Positions 54,090 through 62,620 of a DNA stretch of 64,000 nt are shown piece after piece. The stretch is from NCBI RefSeq assembly GCF_031119335.1, contig NZ_JAVHXT010000009.1, positions 63,384-127,383 on the forward strand. Reading direction: 5' to 3'. The stretch is from Pedobacter sp. (lineage in GTDB: Bacteria > Bacteroidota > Bacteroidia > Sphingobacteriales > Sphingobacteriaceae). The translations under genes were made by a program, and so were the position numbers. The notes under the pieces are model-generated. The model made no database searches. It worked only from the letters and a program-made list of their open reading frames with translations, and was not told the DNA's origin. Position 1 is the stretch's first letter. Each line of letters starts with the position of its first letter.

Positions 54090-54234
54090 ATTCGATGTTG
54101 TTTAAATTGTTAATCAAATATGATTGTTTTAGCTTGTGTTGTTAGTAACGGTAGTCACTAAAAAAGATGATTGTTCTCAGCATATAACGCCACAGATACA
54201 TGGATTTAATCATTGCATCTGTGGCTAACGTTTA

Positions 54235-54612
54235 CTAAGCGATATGACTATAATAGTCAACGCGTTGCATAAAATCGTTCAAGTCAAACGGTTTGTTAAT
54301 GTAACTATCCGCATCGCATTTAGATTTTACCTTGCTCAAATGGTTATTCCCCGACATCATCATTACTGGAATGTGATGGGTTCTTAAATCACGTTTCAAC
54401 TTTGTGCAGATGTCTAGTCCATTTGCATCTGGCAAAATCACATCTAGCACAATCATATCTGGCGTATGCTGCTGCATTTCTTTCCAGAAGGTGTTCGCAT
54501 TTTTACAAACTTTTACATCGTAGAGTTCTTCCACTAACAAAAACTCAATAATGTCGGCTATGTTAGCGTTGTCTTCCAACACATAGACACATTTTTTATC
54601 TGTTGCTTCCAT
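54235..54612 (-). CDS. Single-domain response regulator (CheY-like)
   Basis: A 125-residue receiver domain only: acidic pair in YVLEDNANIADIIEF, phospho-acceptor Asp57 in IVLDVILPDANG, Lys in YINKPFDLNDF. No output domain, so it signals by protein contact. No kinase gene is adjacent. Confidence 0.9.
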   Translation of the reverse strand: MEATDKKCVYVLEDNANIADIIEFLLVEELYDVKVCKNANTFWKEMQQHTPDMIVLDVILPDANGLDICTKLKRDLRTHHIPVMMMSGNNHLSKVKSKCDADSYINKPFDLNDFMQRVDYYSHIA

Positions 54613-54736
54613 AACTATAAACTTTAGTTCGATATATAAACGAAACTTGTAAATCAGTAGTTTATGTTATTTATTCACAAGAGAAGAGTTATCCACCTTT
54701 GAGGAAGTTTGAGCAGCGGGATTAGTGCAAAAGAAA

Positions 54737-54768
54737 CGGGGACCAAATCATTAAAGATCTGATCCCCG
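54737..54768. terminator. GC-rich hairpin
   Basis: CGGGGA (54737-54742) pairs with TCCCCG (54763-54768), with an inner ATC/GAT pairing. It lies downstream of the Lys-rich protein gene on the minus strand. The T-run is weak. Confidence 0.4.
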
Positions 54769-54834
54769 CCATCTAAATTAACGCTCTCTGAATATAAAAC
54801 AGTAGAAATTCAGTTTTATTGCGTAACTGTAAAA

Positions 54835-55317
54835 TTATTTATCTGCAGATTTCGATTTTTTAGCTACTGTAGGTTTTTCGGCAGCTACTTTCTTTTTAGC
54901 GGTTGCCTTTTTCTTTATTTCCTCAGTAGGAGCTATGTTTTCTTCTTTTTGCTTTTTAGGAGCGGCCTTAGTCTTTGTAGCTGGTGTTTCTTCTTTTTTC
55001 TTTGCTACAGACTTGGCTTTTGCCGATGATTTTTCTTCAGTTTTAACATCGGATGTTACATTAGCCACATTTTTAGATGGTGCCGTAGCAAGGTAGGTAT
55101 CTAAAAGTTGCTGTAAGTACAATTCTGGTTTAGGCATATTAACTACCGTTCCGGGCTCTCTATCTTGATTTTGCTTAATGTACGCCGATTTGATCTTACC
55201 CCAGTCTTTAGAGTAAAGTTTGATAAACATTTGCACAAATTCCTCGTGCGTATATTTCTTAGGCAATCTACCTAAAACTACTTGTATCTTTTCTTCTTTG
55301 CGATGTAAAATTGCCAT
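54835..55317 (-). CDS. Protein with conserved N-terminus and Lys/Ala-rich tail
   Basis: A 160-residue protein. The first about 75 residues (VVLGRLPKKYTHEEFVQMFIKLYSKDWGKIKSAY) look like a small helical fold; the rest is a Lys/Ala/Glu-rich tail like histone H1 (AKSVAKKKEETPATKTK). Probably a nucleic-acid-associated protein. It recalls the H1-like protein at 27104 in the tail only. No family is recognised for the N-terminal part. Confidence 0.65.
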   Translation of the reverse strand: MAILHRKEEKIQVVLGRLPKKYTHEEFVQMFIKLYSKDWGKIKSAYIKQNQDREPGTVVNMPKPELYLQQLLDTYLATAPSKNVANVTSDVKTEEKSSAKAKSVAKKKEETPATKTKAAPKKQKEENIAPTEEIKKKATAKKKVAAEKPTVAKKSKSADK

Positions 55318-55430
55318 ATTGTATTTTGTGAGTGTACAAATATAACAATAACTAATCGGCTCATGAAATGGTATAAAAGTGAGCCGATTAACGATTTTAT
55401 TCGGCTCATGTTTTTAAATTTTAATTAAAT

Positions 55431-56003
55431 ATGATCTCAGAGAAATTCAAATATTCTATTGTAATTGCACCTTCAGAAGATGGGGTTAGATACGTAGACC
55501 AATTAAAAAATGAGTTAAATACAAAAATAGGTTGGTACAATAGTAGGAACTCTAAGGCTCATCTTACAATTATTGAATTTACCGCTGATGAAGATGAACT
55601 TGAAGAGGTAATATCTGCTTTTAAAAAAATTACTAGCTATGAAAATCCTTTATATTTAAGATTTGATGGCGTTGACAGCTACCCAAATGGGGCTGTTTTC
55701 CTTAAACCAGACGAAGCTATAAAAGTTCCACTTACTGAATTAATGGCTAGAATTCAGAAAAAACTGAATATCAAAAACTCGTACAAAAGTAAAGACCCTC
55801 ACATTTCTATTGGTAGGAAACTGAGTGAAGAAAATGTTGAAATAGCTTTGGAAATGTTTGCAGATGCCAAACTTGAATTTACTTGTGAAAATCTAGTTTT
55901 GAGAAAGTTTAACCCAGAACGGAAGCAATATGATAAGTTTTCTGATGATTTTAAGTTTTTAGGGTTACCACCAGAACAAGCTGCACAGCAAAGTCTTTTT
56001 TAA
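55431..56003 (+). CDS. 2H-phosphoesterase (2'-5' RNA ligase/cyclic phosphodiesterase-like)
   Basis: A 190-residue protein with the two HxT/S motifs of the 2H superfamily: His44 in AHLTII and His124 in PHISIG. The family opens or joins 2',5'- or 2',3'-cyclic phosphate linkages in RNA or nucleotides. No genomic link to rtcB (33 kb away). It is a single gene ahead of mutS. Confidence 0.85.
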   Translation: MISEKFKYSIVIAPSEDGVRYVDQLKNELNTKIGWYNSRNSKAHLTIIEFTADEDELEEVISAFKKITSYENPLYLRFDGVDSYPNGAVFLKPDEAIKVPLTELMARIQKKLNIKNSYKSKDPHISIGRKLSEENVEIALEMFADAKLEFTCENLVLRKFNPERKQYDKFSDDFKFLGLPPEQAAQQSLF

Positions 56004-56227
56004 ATTTGGTTTTTGGCAAAGGATTAAGTTTTCTAAACCTGATGGAAATGGCAGCCCCGAAGTATGAGGGCTATAATGTACAGCAGGACTGACTTTAATA
56101 AAAGCGATGGAAATGCTTTTCAAAAAACACTGCATTTTTCCTCTCCACAATACGATAATTTCTCCACAAAAACTGCTAGGCTACGGTGCAAGATGCTATC
56201 TTTACACTTTAGTAAATTTTTAAGATT

Positions 56228-58837
56228 TTGGCCAAAGCAAAAGAAACTGTTACCCCGTTAATGCAGCAATACAATACCATTAAGGCGAAATATCCTGGTG
56301 CGTTATTGTTATTTAGAGTAGGAGATTTTTACGAAACTTTTGGCGAGGATGCCATTAAAACTTCACAAATTTTAGGGATTGTACTCACCAAACGTGGCAC
56401 TGGACCTAACGGTGCGTTAGAATTGGCAGGTTTTCCGCATCATTCGTTAGAAAACTACCTTTCTAAATTGGTTAGGGCCGGACAAAGGGTTGCTATTTGC
56501 GATCAGTTGGAAGACCCTAAAATGACCAAAACCATTGTGAAACGTGGTGTTACAGAGTTAATTACTCCAGGAGTTGCGTACAGTGATAATATTTTAAGTC
56601 AAAAATCTAACAACTACCTTGCTGCTGTATACTTCGAAAAGACAAGTATGGGGGTGGCATTTTGCGATATTTCTACGGGCGAATTTTTGGTTGCACAGGG
56701 CAATGCAGAATATATCGACAAGCTTTTACAAAGTTTTAAGCCTACAGAGGTTGTTTATCAAAAAAGCAAACGTTCTGAATTTCCACAGCTATTTGGCGAT
56801 AAATTTTACACTTTCCATATTGATGATTGGGCCTTTACCCAAGATTATGCTACCGAAGTTTTAACCAAGCATTTTGAGGTTAACTCCTTAAAAGGATTTG
56901 GGGTGGATAAACTGACCGCTGGAATTGTTGCGGCAGGCGTGGTGTTATACTATTTAGGCGAAACCGAACACAGAAACTTGCAACATATTACTTCGATTTC
57001 TCGTGTAGAGGAAGAAAAGTATATGTGGTTAGATCATTTTACCATCCGTAATTTGGAGTTGGTGAGTTCGCCTCACGATAATGCTGTAACTTTATTTGAT
57101 GTGCTAGATCATACTTGTACACCAATGGGAGCTAGGTTGTTGCACAAATGGATTATCATGCCATTGAAGGAATTGAAGCCAATTCAGGAGCGCCTGGGTA
57201 TGGTAGATTTCTTGGTGAAAAATGAAGTGCTGGCAGATGAGTTTTTACAGCACATTAAACCTATCGGCGATTTAGAACGCCTGATTTCTAAGGTTGGTCT
57301 GCAAAAGGCTGGCCCGAGGGAATTGTTGCAACTAAAACGAGCCTTGGGTCATATAGAAGAAGTACAAAAGTTAGCGGCGAATAGCAAAAACCAATATTTG
57401 GAGGTTTTGGCATCGCAGTTAAACCCTTGCACTAATATTAAAGAGAAACTGGAGAGAGAGTTACAGGCAGATCCACCCGCTTTGTTGGTAAAGGGCAACG
57501 TAATTGCTGATGGCGTTGATGAAGAATTGGATAGGTTACGTAAAATTGCCTTCGGCGGTAAAGAGTTTCTGGTAGAAATTCAACGTCGTGAGATTGAAAA
57601 CACGGGCATTCCATCTTTAAAAATTTCTTTCAACAACGTTTTTGGGTACTATTTAGAGGTTACCCATACACATAAAGATAAAGTGCCAGAAAGTTGGATC
57701 CGTAAGCAGACTTTGGTTAGTGCAGAGCGATATATTACGCCAGAATTAAAGGAATACGAAGAACAAATTTTAGGTGCTGAAGAGAAGATACAAGCGATAG
57801 AAGTAAGATTGTATAATGAATTGATGTACCAAGTGGCTCATTTCATTAAACCAATACAGTTAAACGCTTATTTAATTGCACAATTAGATGTTTTGTTGTG
57901 CTTTTCGCAACTGGCGGTTAAGAATTACTATACTAAACCAGAGCTAAATAATTCGAAAGAATTAGATATAAAAGGTGGCCGCCACCCGGTTATTGAAAAG
58001 CGCTTGCCAGTTGGCGAAGAATACATTACCAACGATGTGTATTTAGACAATGATACACAGCAAATCATGATGATTACTGGTCCGAATATGTCGGGTAAGT
58101 CGGCTATTTTACGCCAAAGTGCATTGATAGTTTTGATGGCACAGATGGGGTGTTTTGTACCTGCAAAATCGGCAACTATCGGTATTGTAGATAAGATCTT
58201 TACCAGAGTTGGTGCTTCTGATAACCTTTCGAGTGGAGAAAGTACATTCATGGTAGAAATGAACGAAACTGCCAGCATCTTAAACAATATCTCTGACAGA
58301 AGCTTGATTTTGTTAGATGAAATTGGACGTGGTACGAGTACTTACGATGGTATTTCGATTGCTTGGGCAATTGCAGAGTATTTGCATGAGCATCCAACGG
58401 CTAGACCAAAAACGTTATTTGCTACGCATTACCATGAACTTAACGACTTGGAAAATACCATGAGCCGCATTAAGAACTTTAACGTGACCAGTAAAGAATT
58501 ACAGAACAAAATTATCTTCTTACGTAAGTTGGTTCCTGGTGGTAGCGAGCATAGTTTTGGTATCCACGTGGCTAAAATGGCGGGCATGCCAGCAAAGCTG
58601 ATAGGAAGGGCAAATGAAATATTAAAGCGCTTGGAGATAGACCGTACCGAAGGGCAAAGCGTTAAGGATAGCATTAAGAAAGTTCAAAATCAAGCTTACC
58701 AACTACAAATGTTCGCAATTGATGACCCTGTGTTGGTTAAAATTCGTGATTCGCTGAATAACTTAGATGTGAATACGCTAACTCCGGTAGAGGCGTTATT
58801 AAAACTGGACGAGATCCAAAGGTTGATAAAGAATTAA
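56228..58837 (+). CDS. mutS: DNA mismatch repair protein MutS
   Basis: A 869-residue mismatch-recognition ATPase. It starts at TTG 56228 because the conserved N-terminal LMQQYNTIKAKYPGALLLFRVGDFYETF begins soon after and no ATG lies earlier in frame. The mismatch-wedge Phe-x-Glu is in DFYETF. Walker A is TGPNMSGKS with Lys624, Walker B LILLDEIGRGTSTYDG, then LFATHYHEL. Full domain set and normal length. Confidence 0.95.
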   Translation: MAKAKETVTPLMQQYNTIKAKYPGALLLFRVGDFYETFGEDAIKTSQILGIVLTKRGTGPNGALELAGFPHHSLENYLSKLVRAGQRVAICDQLEDPKMTKTIVKRGVTELITPGVAYSDNILSQKSNNYLAAVYFEKTSMGVAFCDISTGEFLVAQGNAEYIDKLLQSFKPTEVVYQKSKRSEFPQLFGDKFYTFHIDDWAFTQDYATEVLTKHFEVNSLKGFGVDKLTAGIVAAGVVLYYLGETEHRNLQHITSISRVEEEKYMWLDHFTIRNLELVSSPHDNAVTLFDVLDHTCTPMGARLLHKWIIMPLKELKPIQERLGMVDFLVKNEVLADEFLQHIKPIGDLERLISKVGLQKAGPRELLQLKRALGHIEEVQKLAANSKNQYLEVLASQLNPCTNIKEKLERELQADPPALLVKGNVIADGVDEELDRLRKIAFGGKEFLVEIQRREIENTGIPSLKISFNNVFGYYLEVTHTHKDKVPESWIRKQTLVSAERYITPELKEYEEQILGAEEKIQAIEVRLYNELMYQVAHFIKPIQLNAYLIAQLDVLLCFSQLAVKNYYTKPELNNSKELDIKGGRHPVIEKRLPVGEEYITNDVYLDNDTQQIMMITGPNMSGKSAILRQSALIVLMAQMGCFVPAKSATIGIVDKIFTRVGASDNLSSGESTFMVEMNETASILNNISDRSLILLDEIGRGTSTYDGISIAWAIAEYLHEHPTARPKTLFATHYHELNDLENTMSRIKNFNVTSKELQNKIIFLRKLVPGGSEHSFGIHVAKMAGMPAKLIGRANEILKRLEIDRTEGQSVKDSIKKVQNQAYQLQMFAIDDPVLVKIRDSLNNLDVNTLTPVEALLKLDEIQRLIKN

Positions 58838-58937
58838 TAAGCATTCTTTAGAAATGAAGTGAACTTTTGCCGTCATCTCGACGATAGGAGAGATCTATTA
58901 CTTTCTATGCAGTGCTTTATAACTTTAAATAGTAAAT

Positions 58938-59435
58938 ATGGTAGCAGTTAGACGAAGTTATTTATTATGGATTTGTGTGATTTTCTTGTCAATATTGGCA
59001 TCCTGCGGTAGCAGAAAAAATACCAGCAATACTAAAGCCGCCCGTGCTGCAGATGCAATGGCCAATTTGAAAAGCAAACCGCTTTATCGTTTCATTAACA
59101 ATTGGACTGGTGTTAAATACAAGCTTGGTGGCTTAGATAAAAGTGGGATAGATTGCTCTGGTTTTGCGTTATTGTTACAAAAAGATATCTACGGCAAATC
59201 GTTGCCACGTAGATCGAGGGATCAAGCAGATGCGGTAAAAAAACGTAGCTACAATAATTTAAAAGAAGGAGATCTGATATTCTTTTCTTTTGGAGGTAGA
59301 GAGGTAGATCACGTTGGTGTTTATTTAAATGGTGATTTTTTTGTGCATGCCTCAACTACTAGAGGCGTAATTGTGGATGATTTGACTTTACCTGTGTACC
59401 AAAGAGCCATTGTTAAAACAGGAACGCTGAATTAA
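58938..59435 (+). CDS. NlpC/P60-family cell-wall peptidase, lipoprotein
   Basis: A 165-residue lipoprotein (LSILASC lipobox). The NlpC/P60 domain has catalytic Cys73 in GIDCSGFALLL and His125 in VDHVGVYL, then FVHAS. It cuts peptide stems of peptidoglycan. Half of a GTCATCTCGA-type repeat lies just upstream (about 58870). Confidence 0.92.
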   Translation: MVAVRRSYLLWICVIFLSILASCGSRKNTSNTKAARAADAMANLKSKPLYRFINNWTGVKYKLGGLDKSGIDCSGFALLLQKDIYGKSLPRRSRDQADAVKKRSYNNLKEGDLIFFSFGGREVDHVGVYLNGDFFVHASTTRGVIVDDLTLPVYQRAIVKTGTLN

Positions 59436-59491
59436 TTGTTTGTTTTTAACTTAATAGGTTATCCGAATTACAGAATCTAAACCTTTAATAG

Positions 59492-59965
59492 ATGAAAAGA
59501 TACATCGTAACAATTCTATTAATCTTAGTAGGATATGGAGCAAATGCACAAGTTAAATTATTAACTTTAAATGAATTAGAACAAAGAGTAGCCAAGGGAA
59601 AGGATACTACCTATGTTGTGAATTTTTGGGCAACTTGGTGCGGGCCATGTGTAGAGGAACTGCCTTATTTTGAAAGACTGACTAGCGAAAATGCGAAGAA
59701 GCCATTTAAAGTGATATTAATGAGCTTAGATTTTAAATCAAAATTAAAGACAGATGTAGAACCTTTTGTTGCTAAGCACAAGTTAAAATCTGAAGTTTTT
59801 GTAGTGAATGAAATGGACCAACAGAAATTTATTGACCGTGTAGACAAGAGTTGGTCTGGTGCTTTACCAGCTACTTTAATACTGAACACAGATAAGAAGG
59901 TGAGGTCTTTTTACGAAAAAGCATTCACCTATGATGAACTATTGAAAGTTCTAAATAAAAAATGA
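59492..59965 (+). CDS. TlpA-like thioredoxin-fold protein
   Basis: A 157-residue exported protein (signal ending GANAQ). The redox site is WATWCGPCVEELPYF, with cis-Pro in GALPATLIL. It acts in envelope thiol reduction. Part of a pair with the next gene, separated by a hairpin (CCTAAGAAA/TTTCTTAGG, 59979-60019). Confidence 0.92.
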   Translation: MKRYIVTILLILVGYGANAQVKLLTLNELEQRVAKGKDTTYVVNFWATWCGPCVEELPYFERLTSENAKKPFKVILMSLDFKSKLKTDVEPFVAKHKLKSEVFVVNEMDQQKFIDRVDKSWSGALPATLILNTDKKVRSFYEKAFTYDELLKVLNKK

Positions 59966-60049
59966 ACCACCTTAGACACCTAAGAAAATAAAGACTAAAA
60001 TGTGCTAAAGTTTCTTAGGCGGTATAAAAATCAATTAATTAAATAATGT

Positions 60050-60670
60050 ATGAAAAAGTTATTATTAGCGTGCTTAACCTTGTTTGTGGTTACTGCCGTA
60101 AATGCTCAAAATCAAACCGGCTATCAAGTCGGCGATTTAGCGTCAGATTTTAATTTGAAGAATGTTGACGGTAAAAATGTTTCTTTGGCTAACTACAAAA
60201 ATGCCAAGGGGTACATTGTAATATTTACTTGCAACACTTGTCCAGTTTCTAAAGCTTATGAGAGCCGTAAAGAAGAATTGAACAAAATGTACGCTGCAAA
60301 AGGATATCCGGTAGTAGCTATCAATACAAATGATCCCGTAGCTTCACCAGGCGATACTTACGAAAAAATGCAGGAACGAGCCAAAGAGAAAAACTTCAGC
60401 TTTGCATATTTACTAGATCCAGATCATGTTTTTACGAAAAAATATGGTGCTATGCGTACACCGCATGTATTCGTATTACAAAAAACAGCTAAAGGTAACG
60501 AAGTAGTGTATATAGGAGCTATTGACAACGATCAACAATTGGCTAATCCACAAAGAGATAATTACGTGCAAAACGCAGTAAATCAATTATTAAAAGGAGA
60601 GAAGCCAAGTGTAGCTTCTACAAAAGCAATTGGCTGCACCATAAAATGGAAAAAAGAAGTTAGCAAGTAG
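60050..60670 (+). CDS. Exported AhpC/TSA-like thioredoxin-fold protein
   Basis: A 206-residue protein with signal ending VNAQ and a peroxiredoxin/TlpA-like fold (VGDLASDFNLKNVDGKNVSL). The redox motif is CNTCPVSKAYE, and MRTPHVFVL carries the cis-Pro. It probably works in the periplasm with the TlpA-like neighbour. Its partner and substrate are unknown. Confidence 0.88.
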   Translation: MKKLLLACLTLFVVTAVNAQNQTGYQVGDLASDFNLKNVDGKNVSLANYKNAKGYIVIFTCNTCPVSKAYESRKEELNKMYAAKGYPVVAINTNDPVASPGDTYEKMQERAKEKNFSFAYLLDPDHVFTKKYGAMRTPHVFVLQKTAKGNEVVYIGAIDNDQQLANPQRDNYVQNAVNQLLKGEKPSVASTKAIGCTIKWKKEVSK

Positions 60671-60721
60671 TTAAGATATTCTTAGCAGGAGCCTCAGCAT
60701 TAATTTGTTGGGGCTTTTTGT

Positions 60722-62620
60722 TTATTGCTTCAGCAACAATGTTGCTCTAATTCTATCATTATTAGCCACCTCGTTTACAAAGTTCTCAAAAGCTTCATAC
60801 TCTTCTGGTTTAAACTGCCCGTCTTTCATTTCCAACTTTCGGTAGTACATCAGTTTGCCTTCTTTCATTTTTATTGCTAACTCATACTGTCCAAACTTAT
60901 TATCTATTTTTACTTCTTTGGGAACGATAACAGGAATTATTCCATCATCAAGCTTAAAACTGATGCTATCAACATCTACATAACCACGCTTTAAATCTAA
61001 AGCTAAAACTCTATTTCGCACAGCGGGAACAGATCGTTTTACGTTAAATAAATTGGGCGTAAACACAATTTTTCCATTGTTAATGGCCGCATAATTACCA
61101 ACTTCAACAGCTAGTTGCTCTGTAAATTGAGCTTGCTCTGTATCAACATCAAAAGCCATAGAGGCAAACTCGATATTGTTGATATCGTACAAATACTTTA
61201 ATTGCTTTTCTCTTTCAGTAGGCGATTTTTTAAGCAAAAAGTAATGGTTGTCGAATTGAGATCCGGTAAACTTTGTTTCAATTTTACCAGAAATAGCTCC
61301 ATTTTTTGATAGAGAAAGTTCTCCAGTGCGTAGCTGAACACTTTTTGCAGCTTCAAATTTCGGGGTTTTCATCAATTTTCCGCCTTCTTTTGTACAAGCC
61401 AACACCCATCTGTCATCTGTAAACGAGCCTAAGTAGCCGAACGGTGCATCTTGACTAGTACATTCTAACCAAGTTGGCTCACCGTTTAATGGCAAGCACA
61501 AAATAACGTGGTTTCCTTGCTCCATGCTAGCAAACGAAGGCATCAAATCTGTTTTTTCATCTCCAGCTGCAACCACACAGTAATAAGATTCAATACCTAC
61601 AACTTCTAAAAGTGCCTGCATATAATTCACCAATGCTTTACAATCTCCATAACCTAATTTATCTACTTCAGTTGCTTTAATTGGCTGAAAACCACCGATA
61701 CCAATTTGCACGCTGATGTAGCGTGTTTTCTTTTGGAAGTGCTCGTAAATCTTTTTTGCTTTGGCTCTATCGGTAGTTTCGCCTTTTACCAACTCCTCAA
61801 TTAACCACACAGTTTCAAGTGGCAAAGCTCGTCTGTCTTTCAGTAAATAATCGTAGCTCAACTTGCCCAAGCCTTGCCAGTCGGTATATGTACCCTTAAA
61901 ATTGTAGTAGCTAAAATTTACGGGAGCAACTTTAATAGATGGGAAATAGATATCAGGGTTTGGAGCGTAAGGCTCATGTTTTAGTGCATTAATGTTCTCT
62001 ATTTTCCATAAAATGGCTTTTTGTTTATCAACGTTAAGTTCTTCCTTTGTTCCCTTATAGTTTTTGGTGTTGATCCTAATTTCGTCTGTCGGATTGCTGA
62101 TAAACTGATAGCTGCTTTTCTCCACCGAAACATCAAACCCTGGAACTGGTCGCCATTCGGGAATAATTAAATTTTGTTTGTTCCTAATTTCGTAGTGATA
62201 AACAATAGTATAAGGATAAGTATTAATTTGCGGGATGTAATATTTCACCCGGCTATCTTCAAATAAAGAAAAATCATTAATGGCACTTTCGTCCTTGAAA
62301 TTACTTAACGAAAATTTACTGACCTGTTTCCCAAACTCATCGTAAATCTCGCCTTTAACAGATCTAATAGCTGTGTTTTTATCGTAAAACAATACCAGCT
62401 GCCCATGTTTATCTCCATTTTTGTTAAATACTGTAACTGCTTTGTCAACACTAAGCAGTACATTTTCTGGCGAGCGCATATCAATTATTGTCTTATCGTC
62501 TCTAATAACTGCATGTGCTCGGTTTTTTAAGGAAGCAGGAATGTTTTCTATCGTATAGTTTTGAGCTTTAGCAGCATTTATTATTAACAGTAAAGCCCAA
62601 ATAAAGTGAAATCTCTTCAT
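60722..62620 (-). CDS. DUF3857/transglutaminase-like exported protein
   Basis: A 632-residue exported protein (signal ending NAAKAQ). The N-terminal half is DUF3857-like (VFNKNGDKHGQLVLFYDKNTAIRSVKGEIYDEFGKQVSKF), then a transglutaminase-like core (GYGDCKALVNYMQALLEVVGIESYYCVV with catalytic Cys; GNHVILCLPL His; WLECTSQDAPFG Asp region) and a beta-rich C-terminal part (DUF2569-like order). Substrate unknown. Its ATG overlaps the stop of the preceding paralogue by one base. Confidence 0.85.
   Translation of the reverse strand: MKRFHFIWALLLIINAAKAQNYTIENIPASLKNRAHAVIRDDKTIIDMRSPENVLLSVDKAVTVFNKNGDKHGQLVLFYDKNTAIRSVKGEIYDEFGKQVSKFSLSNFKDESAINDFSLFEDSRVKYYIPQINTYPYTIVYHYEIRNKQNLIIPEWRPVPGFDVSVEKSSYQFISNPTDEIRINTKNYKGTKEELNVDKQKAILWKIENINALKHEPYAPNPDIYFPSIKVAPVNFSYYNFKGTYTDWQGLGKLSYDYLLKDRRALPLETVWLIEELVKGETTDRAKAKKIYEHFQKKTRYISVQIGIGGFQPIKATEVDKLGYGDCKALVNYMQALLEVVGIESYYCVVAAGDEKTDLMPSFASMEQGNHVILCLPLNGEPTWLECTSQDAPFGYLGSFTDDRWVLACTKEGGKLMKTPKFEAAKSVQLRTGELSLSKNGAISGKIETKFTGSQFDNHYFLLKKSPTEREKQLKYLYDINNIEFASMAFDVDTEQAQFTEQLAVEVGNYAAINNGKIVFTPNLFNVKRSVPAVRNRVLALDLKRGYVDVDSISFKLDDGIIPVIVPKEVKIDNKFGQYELAIKMKEGKLMYYRKLEMKDGQFKPEEYEAFENFVNEVANNDRIRATLLLKQ

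Noticed and set aside
55431..56003. 2H phosphoesterase as part of the RtcB system
   Set aside because: It is 33 kb away in an unrelated context; the shared RNA-end chemistry alone is not evidence of a link.
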